From positions 22,671-86,670 of the forward strand of contig PHCB01000012.1 in NCBI GenBank assembly GCA_002842095.1: DNA of 64,000 bases, in the 5' to 3' direction. Below the pieces are notes generated by a model. That model was not told where the DNA came from. It ran no database searches and saw nothing but the letters and a program-made list of their open reading frames with translations. This DNA comes from a candidate division BRC1 bacterium HGW-BRC1-1. Its GTDB lineage: Bacteria; Sumerlaeota; Sumerlaeia; Sumerlaeales; Sumerlaeaceae. A program made the position numbers and the translations under genes. How positions within the stretch are numbered: the first letter of the stretch is position 1; every line of letters starts with the position of its first letter. Below, one piece after another: positions 53,492 through 62,384 of this stretch.

Positions 53492-55741
53492 ATGAAATTA
53501 TCACAGTCCTCATTTCAGAATCGAACCTTCGTCACTGCCAGCCTTGCAGCCATACTGCTGGCCGGTCCTGCCACCGCGCAGGTGGAGTCAGAACCCCTCC
53601 CCGGCGATGCGACAATCGTGGCTCCCGGCGTGCACCATTGGCAGGAAACCCAGCCCGACGCGCCTCTCTTTTTCAACGTCCTGACCGTTGATCTGACAAA
53701 GCGTAACCTGGGCGTCGAAGTGGAGAAATCCAGTCGCGGACTTTTTTCCGGCGAGAAAGTTGCAAAACTTTCCGAGGACGAATCCACCGCCGGACACACG
53801 GTCATCGCCGGAGTGAACGCAGATTTCTGGGCCATGTCGCCCCGCCCCTATAACCCCATCGGTCCCATGGTTGCCGATGGCATGATATGGTACGTTCCTG
53901 CCGCGCGCATGGAACGGTCGTCGCTCTGCATCACACGCGACAAAAAGGCCCATATCGGCGTTATGACCATGGCCCTTTCCATTGATACGGGGAACGAAGT
54001 CATCCGACTCCAGAGCGTGAACAACGCCGGCGTGAAGGACGGCGCGACACTCATCACCCCGCCCATGGGAAACAAGATCGCGCTGGGCTCGCCCAACTTC
54101 ATTTTCGTCCCCCTGCGTCTGTCAAAAGCGGAATTCCTCCCGAACCTGCCGGTGCTGGCCAAGGTTGAAAAACACATCACGTCGCCCACCGGACCGCTGG
54201 ATGCGGACATTGTGCTGGCTGCGTTTTCGCCGGATCGCGCCGATAACATCGCCACGCTGAAGCCCGGCACCGAAGTGACACTGCTGGCGAAGGTGGCCGA
54301 GGTGCCCGGCGTGATCGAGGAATGGGTGGGCGGCGGCCCGATGCTGGTTGACGAGGGCAGGGAAGCCGTTCGCTACAACACCGAGGGCGTGGGCAAATCG
54401 TTCATCGACACCCGCCACCCGCGCACGGCGGTGGGCATTTCCCGCGATGGTACAAAACTTTACCTGGTAACGGTGGACGGGCGTCAGCCCCAGATCAGCA
54501 TCGGCCAGAGCCTGCAGGAACTCGGCCGCTATATGGCCAAGCTCGGATGCTGGAAGGCCACCAACCTGGATGGCGGCGGTTCCACCAGCATGGTCGTTCG
54601 CGGCGAAGTGGTAAACAAACCCAGCGACCGCACCGGACCCCGCACGGTGACGAACGCTCTGCTGGTGGTAAACACGGCGCCCATCGGGCCCCTTCACTCG
54701 CTGCAAATTCTCCCCGCCGAACAGCCCCTGCGCATCCCTGCGGGCACCTCCGTTAAGTTCTTTGCGAAGGGTTTCGACGAAAACTCGAATCCCGTGAAAA
54801 TACCCGCCGGTTCTCTCACGTGGAGTGCGTCACCGGAACTTGGAGAAATTGCTCCGGACGGAAACGACACCAACCTGAAAGCATCGTCCAATCCGTCCAA
54901 TGGAGTTGTGACGGTGAAAGCCAGCGACAAAATTGAGAGGTCCGCGAAGATTGCCGTGGTCTCTCTGGATGAAATCATAACCGATCCCGAAGTGCTGCTC
55001 CTTGCGCCGGGCGAAAGTGTCCCACTCTCCATCAAGGCCGTTGCAGGCCCGTGGAAAGTTCCGCTGTTGCCCGGCATGGTGAGCACTTCTTCTGCTGACG
55101 GAGCCCTCTCATCCAGCATCGATCTGGTGACCGCCGTTACATCCGGCATACACACGCTGGACCTAACCATCGGCACCACCACCACGAAGCTGGCTGCCTA
55201 CGTGGGCAGTTACCGGGCGGTGGAACTTGCATCGTTCGACAACCCGCCGGCCGAGACCGCACCCAAAGGCGATGCCTTCGATGCTGCAAAGACCGCCTTT
55301 GAGCGCGACGCGTCCGACCCCCGCGAGGGCAGCGCCGGTCTCGGCGTGACCTACGCCATGACCCGCGGCGGCGGGCCGTCCCTCATCGTTGTTCCCGTTA
55401 ACGCCACGGTGACCGAACCGCCCGTCAAGTTCGGCCTTTGGATTTACGGCGACGGCGGCGAGGCGTGGGTGCGCGGCAGTGCCGTGGACACGGCTGGAAA
55501 GAAGTTCATCGTCGACTTCACGGAAGGCAGCAAAGGCGTTTACTGGAAGAACGAGTGGCGCCGCACATCCGCCAATGGTACGACGCTGCGGGCCGATACC
55601 GCCAATCCCGGAGCCAAGCCGGTCTATCCCCTGGTAATTGAAAACCTGACTCTTTCGCAGGAACAGGAAGCACTCAAAACTTCGGGACGCATCATACTCG
55701 ATGGTCTTGAAGCGGTCTACACTCCGCCCTCAACGCCCTGA
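53492..55741 (+). CDS. Secreted phosphodiester glycosidase (NAGPA/EpsL family)
   Basis: This 749-residue protein has a signal peptide (residues 1-30; SLAAILLAGPATAQ). It carries a NAGPA (PF09992/COG4632) domain around 90-390, with GVNADFW, GGGPMLVDEG and NLDGGGSTSMVV. This family includes the lysosomal uncovering enzyme and bacterial EpsL of exopolysaccharide loci. The remaining half has Ig-like segments and a C-terminal carbohydrate-binding-like region (KFGLWIYGDGGEAWVRG). It sits 40 bases after the TPR/CBM operon, so it is probably part of the same system. The frame is open well upstream, but the ribosome site and signal peptide set the start. Substrate bond is unknown. Confidence 0.85.
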   Translation: MKLSQSSFQNRTFVTASLAAILLAGPATAQVESEPLPGDATIVAPGVHHWQETQPDAPLFFNVLTVDLTKRNLGVEVEKSSRGLFSGEKVAKLSEDESTAGHTVIAGVNADFWAMSPRPYNPIGPMVADGMIWYVPAARMERSSLCITRDKKAHIGVMTMALSIDTGNEVIRLQSVNNAGVKDGATLITPPMGNKIALGSPNFIFVPLRLSKAEFLPNLPVLAKVEKHITSPTGPLDADIVLAAFSPDRADNIATLKPGTEVTLLAKVAEVPGVIEEWVGGGPMLVDEGREAVRYNTEGVGKSFIDTRHPRTAVGISRDGTKLYLVTVDGRQPQISIGQSLQELGRYMAKLGCWKATNLDGGGSTSMVVRGEVVNKPSDRTGPRTVTNALLVVNTAPIGPLHSLQILPAEQPLRIPAGTSVKFFAKGFDENSNPVKIPAGSLTWSASPELGEIAPDGNDTNLKASSNPSNGVVTVKASDKIERSAKIAVVSLDEIITDPEVLLLAPGESVPLSIKAVAGPWKVPLLPGMVSTSSADGALSSSIDLVTAVTSGIHTLDLTIGTTTTKLAAYVGSYRAVELASFDNPPAETAPKGDAFDAAKTAFERDASDPREGSAGLGVTYAMTRGGGPSLIVVPVNATVTEPPVKFGLWIYGDGGEAWVRGSAVDTAGKKFIVDFTEGSKGVYWKNEWRRTSANGTTLRADTANPGAKPVYPLVIENLTLSQEQEALKTSGRIILDGLEAVYTPPSTP

Positions 55742-55786
55742 GGCGCCGAAATGTTCTGCCGTCACGTGGTACAGAACTCCCATAAA

Positions 55787-56155
55787 ATGTCAGACAAACT
55801 GTCAGATATCGCTGCGACGATAGGTGTGCCCGCCGCGCGCCATCATATCTTTCTGTGCTGCGACGCGTCCGATTTGAAGTGCTGCAAAAAGAAAAGCGGT
55901 CGTGCATCGTGGGCCTTCCTGAAAAAGCGACTTAAGGAATTGGGCCTCGACGGCCAGGGCGGCGTGTTACGCTCGAAGGTGGATTGCCTGCGCATCTGCA
56001 TGGACGGCCCCATCGCGGTGATTTATCCATCGGGCACCTGGTACCGTGCCTGCTCGCCGGACGTTCTCGAGCGCATCATTCAGGAACACCTCATCGGTGG
56101 CGAGCCCGTAGCCGAATTTGCGTTCGCCCAACACCCTCTGGGTGATGAACTGTGA
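55787..56155 (+). CDS. [2Fe-2S] thioredoxin-like ferredoxin
   Basis: With the ATG at 55787 the protein has 122 residues. Pattern: [12 protein letters not shown] near the N-terminus, then [22 protein letters not shown]; the two pairs of Cys are the iron-sulfur ligands of thioredoxin-like [2Fe-2S] ferredoxins (Shethna type). ATG at 55751 is a possible longer start. It carries electrons in the cytoplasm, partner unknown. It overlaps the ABC ATPase gene by 4 bases (GTGA), so the three genes here are co-transcribed, though a shared role is not apparent. Confidence 0.85.
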   Translation: MSDKLSDIAATIGVPAARHHIFLCCDASDLKCCKKKSGRASWAFLKKRLKELGLDGQGGVLRSKVDCLRICMDGPIAVIYPSGTWYRACSPDVLERIIQEHLIGGEPVAEFAFAQHPLGDEL

Positions 56156-57054
56156 CCCCGGTCATCGATCTTCACCGGGCGACCAAAAGCTACCCGGGCA
56201 AGCGGGGGGCGTTCGATCTCACCTTCAACGTAAAGAAAGGCGAGATATTTGGTTACCTCGGCCCAAATGGCGCGGGCAAAACCACCACCATCCGCATGAT
56301 GCTCGGTCTGGCCCGTCCCACCAGCGGGAGCGTGAAACTCTTCGGCCACTCCCCCGGCAGCCGCCACTTGCGCAACGGGCTGATCGGGTACCTGCCGGGC
56401 GAGCCGGGCTATTATGAAAACATGACCGGCAATCGCGTACTTGCTCTCTACGCCTCTCTCACCGGACGCCCTGCCAAGCTGACCGACTGGCTTTGCGAGC
56501 GACTCGATTTCACCGCCGCCGACCGCGCCCGGCGCATCAAGACCTACAGCAAGGGCACCCGCCAGAAACTCGGTCTGGTTCAGGCGCTGCAGCACGACCC
56601 CGAACTCGCCATCCTCGACGAACCCACCACCGGCCTCGACCCGCTGGTGCAGCGCGAACTGGGCGACGTGCTGCGTGATCTGCGCGAGCGGGGCCGCACC
56701 ATCTTTTTCTCATCCCATGTGCTGTCGGAGGTCTATGGCCTGTGCGACCGCATCGGCGCGCTGGTGAACGGGCGTCTGGCGCTGGACGGCACCGTGGCCG
56801 ATCTCATCACCGACGCCGACCGGCTCCTTTGGCTGAGGCCCCACGAGGAATTTCACGACATCCCCGACCACGCGCCCATCCTGCACCACGCGGATTTTCT
56901 GCGGTCCGAAGACGGGTGGCTCGTCTATCGCGTGCCGGCCCATCATGCAGCCGCCATTCTTGACGAGCTTCACACGTTGCGCCCGACAGACTTTCGCCTC
57001 GAAGCCGATGTCGAATCGAGTTTTATGAAGCTCTACGAAACGCACCCCGCATGA
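56152..57054 (+). CDS. ABC transporter ATP-binding protein (ABC-2 type)
   Basis: This 300-residue ATPase has Walker [11 protein letters not shown], signature [10 protein letters not shown], Walker [13 protein letters not shown] and a switch His in FFSSHVLSE. The C-terminal 80 residues are the extra domain found in NatA/CcmA-like drug, antibiotic or lipid exporters. It pairs with the permease that overlaps by 4 bases. GTG at 56152 is the start. Substrate unknown. Confidence 0.93.
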   Translation: MTPVIDLHRATKSYPGKRGAFDLTFNVKKGEIFGYLGPNGAGKTTTIRMMLGLARPTSGSVKLFGHSPGSRHLRNGLIGYLPGEPGYYENMTGNRVLALYASLTGRPAKLTDWLCERLDFTAADRARRIKTYSKGTRQKLGLVQALQHDPELAILDEPTTGLDPLVQRELGDVLRDLRERGRTIFFSSHVLSEVYGLCDRIGALVNGRLALDGTVADLITDADRLLWLRPHEEFHDIPDHAPILHHADFLRSEDGWLVYRVPAHHAAAILDELHTLRPTDFRLEADVESSFMKLYETHPA

Positions 57055-57854
57055 GAATCCTCATCGAACATCTGCGCCGCACCGCCAGCCTGGGCATTCT
57101 CGCCACGCTGGGCGCGGGCATTTTTGGGGCCATCGCCATGCGCTCCTTTGCCAGCATCGTAATGCCCGCAGGCACCGACATCCTCGCGGCCAGTCTCCCG
57201 AAACAATTCCAGGCGGCTCTCGGAATCGACAAGCTGCCCTTCAACACCCTCAACGGTTTCCTCGGGGTCATTATCCAGCACCCGTTTCTCCTCACCATCA
57301 TGCTGGGTCTGCCCATCACGCTGGCCACGGGCCTGCTGACCCGCGAAGTGGAAACAGGCACACTGCCCCTGCTGCTAGTGCGCCGCGTGGGCCGCATGCA
57401 GATTGTCCTGTCGGCGGCCATCGTCATGGCCCTCTGGACGCTGACCGCATCCGTCGCGGTTTATGTGGGCATCGTCTATGGCGCCCAATGGGCCCATGTG
57501 ACTCCCCTGCCCGATCGCGTCATGACGGCGCGCCTTGTGGCGGGACTGGTCATGCTTTCCCTCTCCGTATCAGGATGCGTGCTGGCCATTTCGACCATCA
57601 ACAACGAGCGCGGCGAAGCCGTGCAGTGGTGCCTCGTGCCGTTGCTCATCATGTACGTCTGGAATTTTCTGGCGTCGTTCTGGCCTCAGGCCGCCCAAGT
57701 CGCCAAGTATCTGCTCTTCCACTATTACGCGCCCGTGGAGATCATCCTGCAGGGGCAACTCGATCCCCAATCGACCATCGTGTTCGCCGGCGTGGGTGGC
57801 GCGGGACTTCTCATCGCACTGATCGTTTACTGGCGGCGCGAGTTTAACCTCTGA
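57051..57854 (+). CDS. ABC-2 type transporter permease
   Basis: This 267-residue membrane protein has about six hydrophobic segments, with a large loop after the first (IVMPAGTDILAASLPKQF) as in ABC-2 permeases. It follows the ATPase with a 4-base overlap. It is convergent with glgA, only 10 bases away. A dimer with the ATPase would form an exporter; the substrate cannot be told. Confidence 0.85.
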   Translation: MRILIEHLRRTASLGILATLGAGIFGAIAMRSFASIVMPAGTDILAASLPKQFQAALGIDKLPFNTLNGFLGVIIQHPFLLTIMLGLPITLATGLLTREVETGTLPLLLVRRVGRMQIVLSAAIVMALWTLTASVAVYVGIVYGAQWAHVTPLPDRVMTARLVAGLVMLSLSVSGCVLAISTINNERGEAVQWCLVPLLIMYVWNFLASFWPQAAQVAKYLLFHYYAPVEIILQGQLDPQSTIVFAGVGGAGLLIALIVYWRREFNL

Positions 57855-57864
57855 GCAGGGGCGG

Positions 57865-59328
57865 CTATCCCTTCAGCTTCTCGTACAGCGCCTCGTATTT
57901 CTTCGCCGATGCATTCCACGAGAAATCCATGGCCATACCGGCACGCATCAGGGAGCGCCACGCGGCCTTGTCCTTAAACATCTCCAGCGCCCGTTGCATC
58001 GTCTTCCACAGCGCTGCGGCATCGTATGCGTCGAACATGAACCCTGTGGCGCGTCCTGCTTTCAAAGCCTCGGGCGTGGTATCCACGATGGAATCCGCCA
58101 GGCCACCCGTGCGCCTGACAACCGGCACCGTTCCGTAGCGCAGCGAATACATCTGGTTCAGGCCGCATGGCTCGTAGCGGCTGGGCATCAGAAAGATGTC
58201 GGATCCGGCCTCAATGCGATGAGCCAGTCCGTTGTCGAACCGAAGCTGCGCGCTGACCTTCCCTGAATTCGCTTCCGCGATCTGCTCGAACAGCGTGTGA
58301 TATTCCTCCGCACCGGTGCCCAACAGCACGGCCTGCACATCATGCTCCAACAGCTTCTCCATCACCTGCGCAATCAGATCGAAGCCCTTCTGATTGTCGA
58401 GGCGCGAAACAATGCCCAGGAGCGGCACGTCTGCCCGCGCGGGAAGTCTCATCTCCTTTTGCAACGCTGCCTTGCATATGGCCTTCCCCGCCAAATCTTT
58501 CGCGGAGAATTGCGCTGGCAAGTGCGCGTCGGAAGCCGGATCCCAGACCGTCGTGTCGATACCGTTCAAAATCCCGAACAGCCTTTCCTTCACGTCCTCC
58601 AGCAGCCCCTCCAGACCACAGCCATATTCCGGAGTCTGAATCTCCTCGGCGTAGCGACGGCTGACGGTGGTAATCGCATCGCTGAAAACAATGCCGCCCT
58701 TCATGAGGCTCAACTTCCCCCAGAATTCCAACGCAGACGGATGCCACAAATCCTCGCTCACGCCCATGTGGAGCGCCTCTTCCAGCGAGAAGAGACCCTG
58801 ATAGGCGAGGTTGTGGATCGTGTACAACACCCTCACGCCGCGCCATGCCTCATCCGCCAGCAACTCCGGATCCGTGCGCAAAAGAATCGGGATCGCCGCC
58901 GATTGCCAGTCGTTGCAGTGGATCACATCCGGGGTCCAGTCGAGTCCCTTCAGCAGCCACAGCACGGTCTTGCAGAAAAACCAAAAGCGCGTCGCGTTGT
59001 CGCGATAGTCCCCGCCGCCGTCGCCATACAAATGCGCCCGACCGAAGAAGGGCTCGTTCGCGACGAAATACACCGGCACCTTGGTGTCCGGAAAAACTGT
59101 CTTCTTGATATAGGCAGTGTGATTCTGCTCGCCGATGCGCACACGAATCTCATCCAGAATGGGCAGCAGGTTATACTTTGCGTCATCGATGGAAGCATAC
59201 CTGGGCATTACGGTGCGCACGTCGTGGCCCAGCTTTGCCAGTGCCAGCGGCAGCGCCCCTGCCACATCGGCAAGCCCCCCGGTTTTCGCAAACGGCACCA
59301 CTTCCGACGAAACAAAAAGTATCTTCAA
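57865..59328 (-). CDS. glgA: Glycogen synthase (ADP-glucose type)
   Basis: This GT5 enzyme extends alpha-1,4-glucan chains from ADP-glucose. The start is TTG at 59328, behind GGGAGA. It gives MKILFVSSEVVPFAKTGG, the exact family N-terminus, and 487 residues, a normal length. KTGGLADV (15-22) binds the nucleotide sugar; the C-terminal half has PSRYEPCGLNQMY and GTVPVVRRTGGLADS. An upstream ATG at 59397 would add 23 residues without family similarity. No other glg gene is in the window. Confidence 0.95.
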   Translation of the reverse strand: MKILFVSSEVVPFAKTGGLADVAGALPLALAKLGHDVRTVMPRYASIDDAKYNLLPILDEIRVRIGEQNHTAYIKKTVFPDTKVPVYFVANEPFFGRAHLYGDGGGDYRDNATRFWFFCKTVLWLLKGLDWTPDVIHCNDWQSAAIPILLRTDPELLADEAWRGVRVLYTIHNLAYQGLFSLEEALHMGVSEDLWHPSALEFWGKLSLMKGGIVFSDAITTVSRRYAEEIQTPEYGCGLEGLLEDVKERLFGILNGIDTTVWDPASDAHLPAQFSAKDLAGKAICKAALQKEMRLPARADVPLLGIVSRLDNQKGFDLIAQVMEKLLEHDVQAVLLGTGAEEYHTLFEQIAEANSGKVSAQLRFDNGLAHRIEAGSDIFLMPSRYEPCGLNQMYSLRYGTVPVVRRTGGLADSIVDTTPEALKAGRATGFMFDAYDAAALWKTMQRALEMFKDKAAWRSLMRAGMAMDFSWNASAKKYEALYEKLKG

Positions 59329-59334
59329 ACCAGC

Positions 59335-59340
59335 TCTCCC
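59335..59340 (-). promoter_or_regulatory. Shine-Dalgarno site GGGAGA deciding the TTG start of glgA
   Basis: GGGAGA lies 6 bases upstream of TTG at 59328 on the minus strand. The protein then begins precisely at the family N-terminus. Confidence 0.8.
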
Positions 59341-59510
59341 GCAGGCATTATGGAGACATCTCTCACTTCCCGTGAGCATGCCACGGGCGCGCCTCAAGGC
59401 AAGCCGTTATGCAATGCCCTGCGAACGTACCTGACGTTTGTGGGTATGTCATGGCAGGACGAGACGACCCACCCGCCTCGCCAGCATTTCAGCCGAGAGA
59501 AAGCCATCCT

Positions 59511-60524
59511 GTGAAAATAGTTTACATGGGCACCCCGGGGTTCGCAGTTCCCGCCCTCAAGCGACTCATCGATTCGGAACATCAGGTGACCGCAGTCGTC
59601 ACCCAGCCCGACCGCCCGTCCGGCCGCGGCAAGCGGATGCAGTCGCCCCCGGTGAAGGATCTGGCGCTCGAACACATGATCCCCGTGCTCCAGCCCGAAC
59701 GGATCAAAAATGTCCAGTACGACACCGTGCTGAAAATGTACGATCCCGATATTATCGTGGTGGCCGCTTACGGCCGCATCCTGCCGCCCGAAGTTCTCAA
59801 CATGCCCCGCTTCGGCTGCATCAACATCCACGCTTCCTTGCTGCCCGCCTACAGGGGCGCAGCGCCCATTCAGTGGACCATCATTAACGGCGACCACGAA
59901 ACCGGCGTGACCATCATGCGCATGGACGAGGGGCTCGACACCGGCGACATCATTGCCAGCGAAAAGGTGGAAGTCCTCGACGACGACGATACCCACAGTG
60001 TTTCAAACATGCTCTCGGTCATCGGCGGCGAGGTGCTCATCCGGGTTCTTGCCGAAATCGAGCGCAAAGGCGAAGTCCGCGCCACAGCGCAGGATCACGC
60101 AGCAGCCACGCTGGCGCCCATCATGGAAAAGTCCGACGGCCTGCTCGATTGGAACCTCAACAACGAGCAAATCGTATGCCGCATACGGGGTCTTCAACCG
60201 TGGCCAGGGGCTTTCACTTTCCTGCATGGCAAACAGGTGAAAATCCTGAAGGCGGAGCCTTTTGCGGATCCCGAGAATCTGTTTTTCGGCCCAGGCGCGG
60301 CGCCGGGACAGCCCGACAGATTTGATCCGGGAACCATCTCAGCACTCATTCGCGGCCGTGGTATTACCGTGAAAACCGGCGACGGGCACCTGCTCATTAC
60401 AGAGCTTCAACCCGCAGGGCGCAAGGCCATGTCGGCAAGCGACGCCATCAACGGCGGAGTGGTGCGCAAGGGCGACGAGTTCATCAGCTCGCCGGATTTC
60501 CTGATCGGCAGCGGCGACAACTAA
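59511..60524 (+). CDS. fmt: Methionyl-tRNA formyltransferase
   Basis: This 337-residue enzyme formylates initiator Met-tRNA. GTG at 59511 gives the family start VKIVYMGTPGFAVPALKRL; GAGAGAAAG lies upstream. The formyl-transfer motif HASLLPAYRGAAPIQW holds the conserved His, and Asp is in DTGD. The C-terminal domain (PGAFTFLHGKQVKILKAE) binds tRNA. The usual partner def is not adjacent. It is convergent with the DUF3313-like gene. Confidence 0.96.
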   Translation: MKIVYMGTPGFAVPALKRLIDSEHQVTAVVTQPDRPSGRGKRMQSPPVKDLALEHMIPVLQPERIKNVQYDTVLKMYDPDIIVVAAYGRILPPEVLNMPRFGCINIHASLLPAYRGAAPIQWTIINGDHETGVTIMRMDEGLDTGDIIASEKVEVLDDDDTHSVSNMLSVIGGEVLIRVLAEIERKGEVRATAQDHAAATLAPIMEKSDGLLDWNLNNEQIVCRIRGLQPWPGAFTFLHGKQVKILKAEPFADPENLFFGPGAAPGQPDRFDPGTISALIRGRGITVKTGDGHLLITELQPAGRKAMSASDAINGGVVRKGDEFISSPDFLIGSGDN

Positions 60525-60569
60525 CCCGGGCAGGGCGGTCTCGTAATATTGCCGTACTGACGAACCAGC

Positions 60570-61247
60570 TTAGCGCTGGCGGTGGGGCGGGCCTTCTTCG
60601 CGCAGATAGATGAACAGCTTCACCACGCCGTCCAACATCATCTTTGCGTCGATGCCCATCAGGTACGCCGCATTGTCCGATGCTTCGCGACCCACGAACA
60701 GTGCGCCGCCGGGATGTTTGCGACGATCGGCAAACTCCACCAGCGTTCGGCAAGTTTTCTGATCGATCACTTTCCCTTCGATCTGGAACTCCGTGGCGCC
60801 GGCGCCGAAGCCGATAAACGAACGCACGCCGGCGTGGCCGCTGTTGACCTCGGTGATGCGCACCTCAAGCCTCAAAGCCTGGTGGCGCGCTGCGGCAAAA
60901 TACGGGTCGCTGCTCACGAAGGGGAAAATCTGTGCGTCGCGCAGACGCTGCTCCACGGTTGCCTGAAATGCCGCACCGATCTGGCGCGCAGCCTCGCGGT
61001 CGGACTCACCATGACGCCGATAGGCCCAGGGATCAATCTGCACCGGGGCCACATACACCGAGCGATATTCGCGCACATCAAACTCGGGGTGAATCCACAC
61101 CTGCTCCAACGGCACCCCGCCCACATGGTTCAGGCGGTGGTAGTCCTGCAGGAAGCCACTCGGTTGAACTGTGGCCGCAGCCACTACCGATGGCAGAACA
61201 AGTGAAGCGCAAACAATGAGGGAGGCCCAGAGGCAGCGTGTATTCAT
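60570..61247 (-). CDS. Exported DUF3313-like protein
   Basis: From ATG 61247 (MNTRCLWASLIVCASLVLPS) the protein has 225 residues and a signal peptide ending near VVAAAT. The mature start PSGFLQDYHRLN, then VYVAPVQIDPWAYRR and FQATVEQRLRDAQ, fits the DUF3313 pattern of periplasmic or lipid-anchored proteins, whose function is unknown. No lipobox Cys is seen at the cleavage site. It ends before the convergent fmt gene with 45 bases between stops. Confidence 0.65.
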   Translation of the reverse strand: MNTRCLWASLIVCASLVLPSVVAAATVQPSGFLQDYHRLNHVGGVPLEQVWIHPEFDVREYRSVYVAPVQIDPWAYRRHGESDREAARQIGAAFQATVEQRLRDAQIFPFVSSDPYFAAARHQALRLEVRITEVNSGHAGVRSFIGFGAGATEFQIEGKVIDQKTCRTLVEFADRRKHPGGALFVGREASDNAAYLMGIDAKMMLDGVVKLFIYLREEGPPHRQR

Positions 61248-61367
61248 GGCAGGACTTTTCCAATGCATCCGACGAGGGTTTACAAGCAAAAACACCAAGT
61301 GTCCCCCCGCCGCCGCGTAAACGGCTATGCCGGGAACGGCGGCAGCGGAGGAAACCTGACGATCAGA

Positions 61368-62054
61368 TTAACCGGCGAAGGCCGGCTCGAAGAACCCGAA
61401 GTTACCATCCTTGCGCCGATATATCACGCCCAGTCGGTCCGTGTCGCTGTTGACGAAGCAGAGGCAATTTTCGTCCTTGAAGAACAATTCCTCTGCGGCG
61501 GCCTCCAGCGACATCACGTCAATGTTACCCTCCATGGTTGTGAACAGGCGAAGCCCCAGCTTCTCGATGAAGAGCGGTTGATCTCGATCCAACGCCGGTT
61601 TCTTTTTGCCCCGGGCTGCTTTGCCACCCCCCTTGCCAGCCCCTTTGCCTTCCTTTTTTTCTCCACCGGCCCAACGGCCGCCCGACTCCTCGGACTCCAG
61701 AGGATAAAGATCCATGGCGGAGAGGTCCACCTCCATGCGGCCCCGGGCGGGCAGATCCGTTTTACGTTTCGATGCAACTCTTTTTGAACGCTCCTTGGTA
61801 ATCACGCGCTCCATCTTATCAATTAAATCGTCCACCGCTGCCAACAAGTCGGGGTTCTTGGTCTTGGCCCGCACAGAAATCGCGCCGTCCTTCAGCGCCA
61901 TTTCCGCCGTATAATTATAGCTGTCCTTCGACAGCACGATGTCGATATCCTGCGCCTTGTCCGAATACTTCTCAAGCCTCGGCAATTTTTTCTCGATGTA
62001 CTTGCGAACTTTTTCCGTCACCTTCAGTTGATGGCCCGTGATGTTTATCGGCAT
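61368..62054 (-). CDS. hpf: Ribosome hibernation-promoting factor, long form
   Basis: This 228-residue protein pairs an N-terminal HPF/YfiA domain (residues 1-105; MPINITGHQLKVTEKVRKYI, DIDIVLSKDSYNYTAEM) with a C-terminal dimerisation domain (about 165-228; PLFIEKLGLRLFTTMEGNID, LGVIYRRKDGNFGFFEP). Long HPFs dimerise 70S ribosomes into 100S particles in stationary phase. A Lys/Gly-rich linker (KEGKGAGKGGGKAARGKKKP) joins the two. The ATG at 62054 has AGGAGG 10 bases upstream. Regulation is not visible. Confidence 0.92.
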   Translation of the reverse strand: MPINITGHQLKVTEKVRKYIEKKLPRLEKYSDKAQDIDIVLSKDSYNYTAEMALKDGAISVRAKTKNPDLLAAVDDLIDKMERVITKERSKRVASKRKTDLPARGRMEVDLSAMDLYPLESEESGGRWAGGEKKEGKGAGKGGGKAARGKKKPALDRDQPLFIEKLGLRLFTTMEGNIDVMSLEAAAEELFFKDENCLCFVNSDTDRLGVIYRRKDGNFGFFEPAFAG

Positions 62055-62064
62055 AAAGCAGTAG

Positions 62065-62070
62065 CCTCCT
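62065..62070 (-). promoter_or_regulatory. Shine-Dalgarno site AGGAGG deciding the hpf start
   Basis: AGGAGG on the minus strand lies 10 bases upstream of the hpf ATG at 62054 and rejects the longer start at 62105. Confidence 0.85.
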
Positions 62071-62210
62071 GATGGAAAAATGGCAAACCGTAACACAGCG
62101 CGCAAATTACTGTCTCAATGGGATGAGACAACCGAACGCCTGTGTGTGATCCTGCCTTCATCATCTTGCCCAGATTGCGCAAACTTGCAACCAGAATTGC
62201 TGAGATGGGG

Positions 62211-62300
62211 ATGGACGATATGGACACTATGGACGATATGGACGACATGGACGATAAGCGCATTTCAGGTTAACTTGTCCATAAAGTCCATATCGTCCAT
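62211..62300. repeat. Five 9-bp ATGGACNNN tandem repeats with a distal inverted copy
   Basis: ATGGACGAT-like units occupy 62211-62255 in tandem (ATGGACGAT, ATGGACACT, ATGGACGAT, ATGGACGAC, ATGGACGAT). The 15-mer ATGGACGATATGGAC occurs at 62211-62225 and 62229-62243. Its exact reverse complement is at 62286-62300, so a long-range hairpin can form. Confidence 0.9.
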
Positions 62301-62384
62301 TTCGCAAAAATGAAGCAATGTGGATAGCACCGGTCCTGTATATTCTTCTGACCAACCGTCATCAAACTGGAGCCCCCTTAACAA

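Larger units (their letters stand above)
62055..62384. other. Divergent gap between hpf and the SBBP protein gene
   Basis: These 330 bases hold the promoters of both genes. The main visible structure is the 9-bp tandem array and its inverted copy (62211-62300). No gene is supported; short open frames here are produced by the repeat. Confidence 0.5.
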
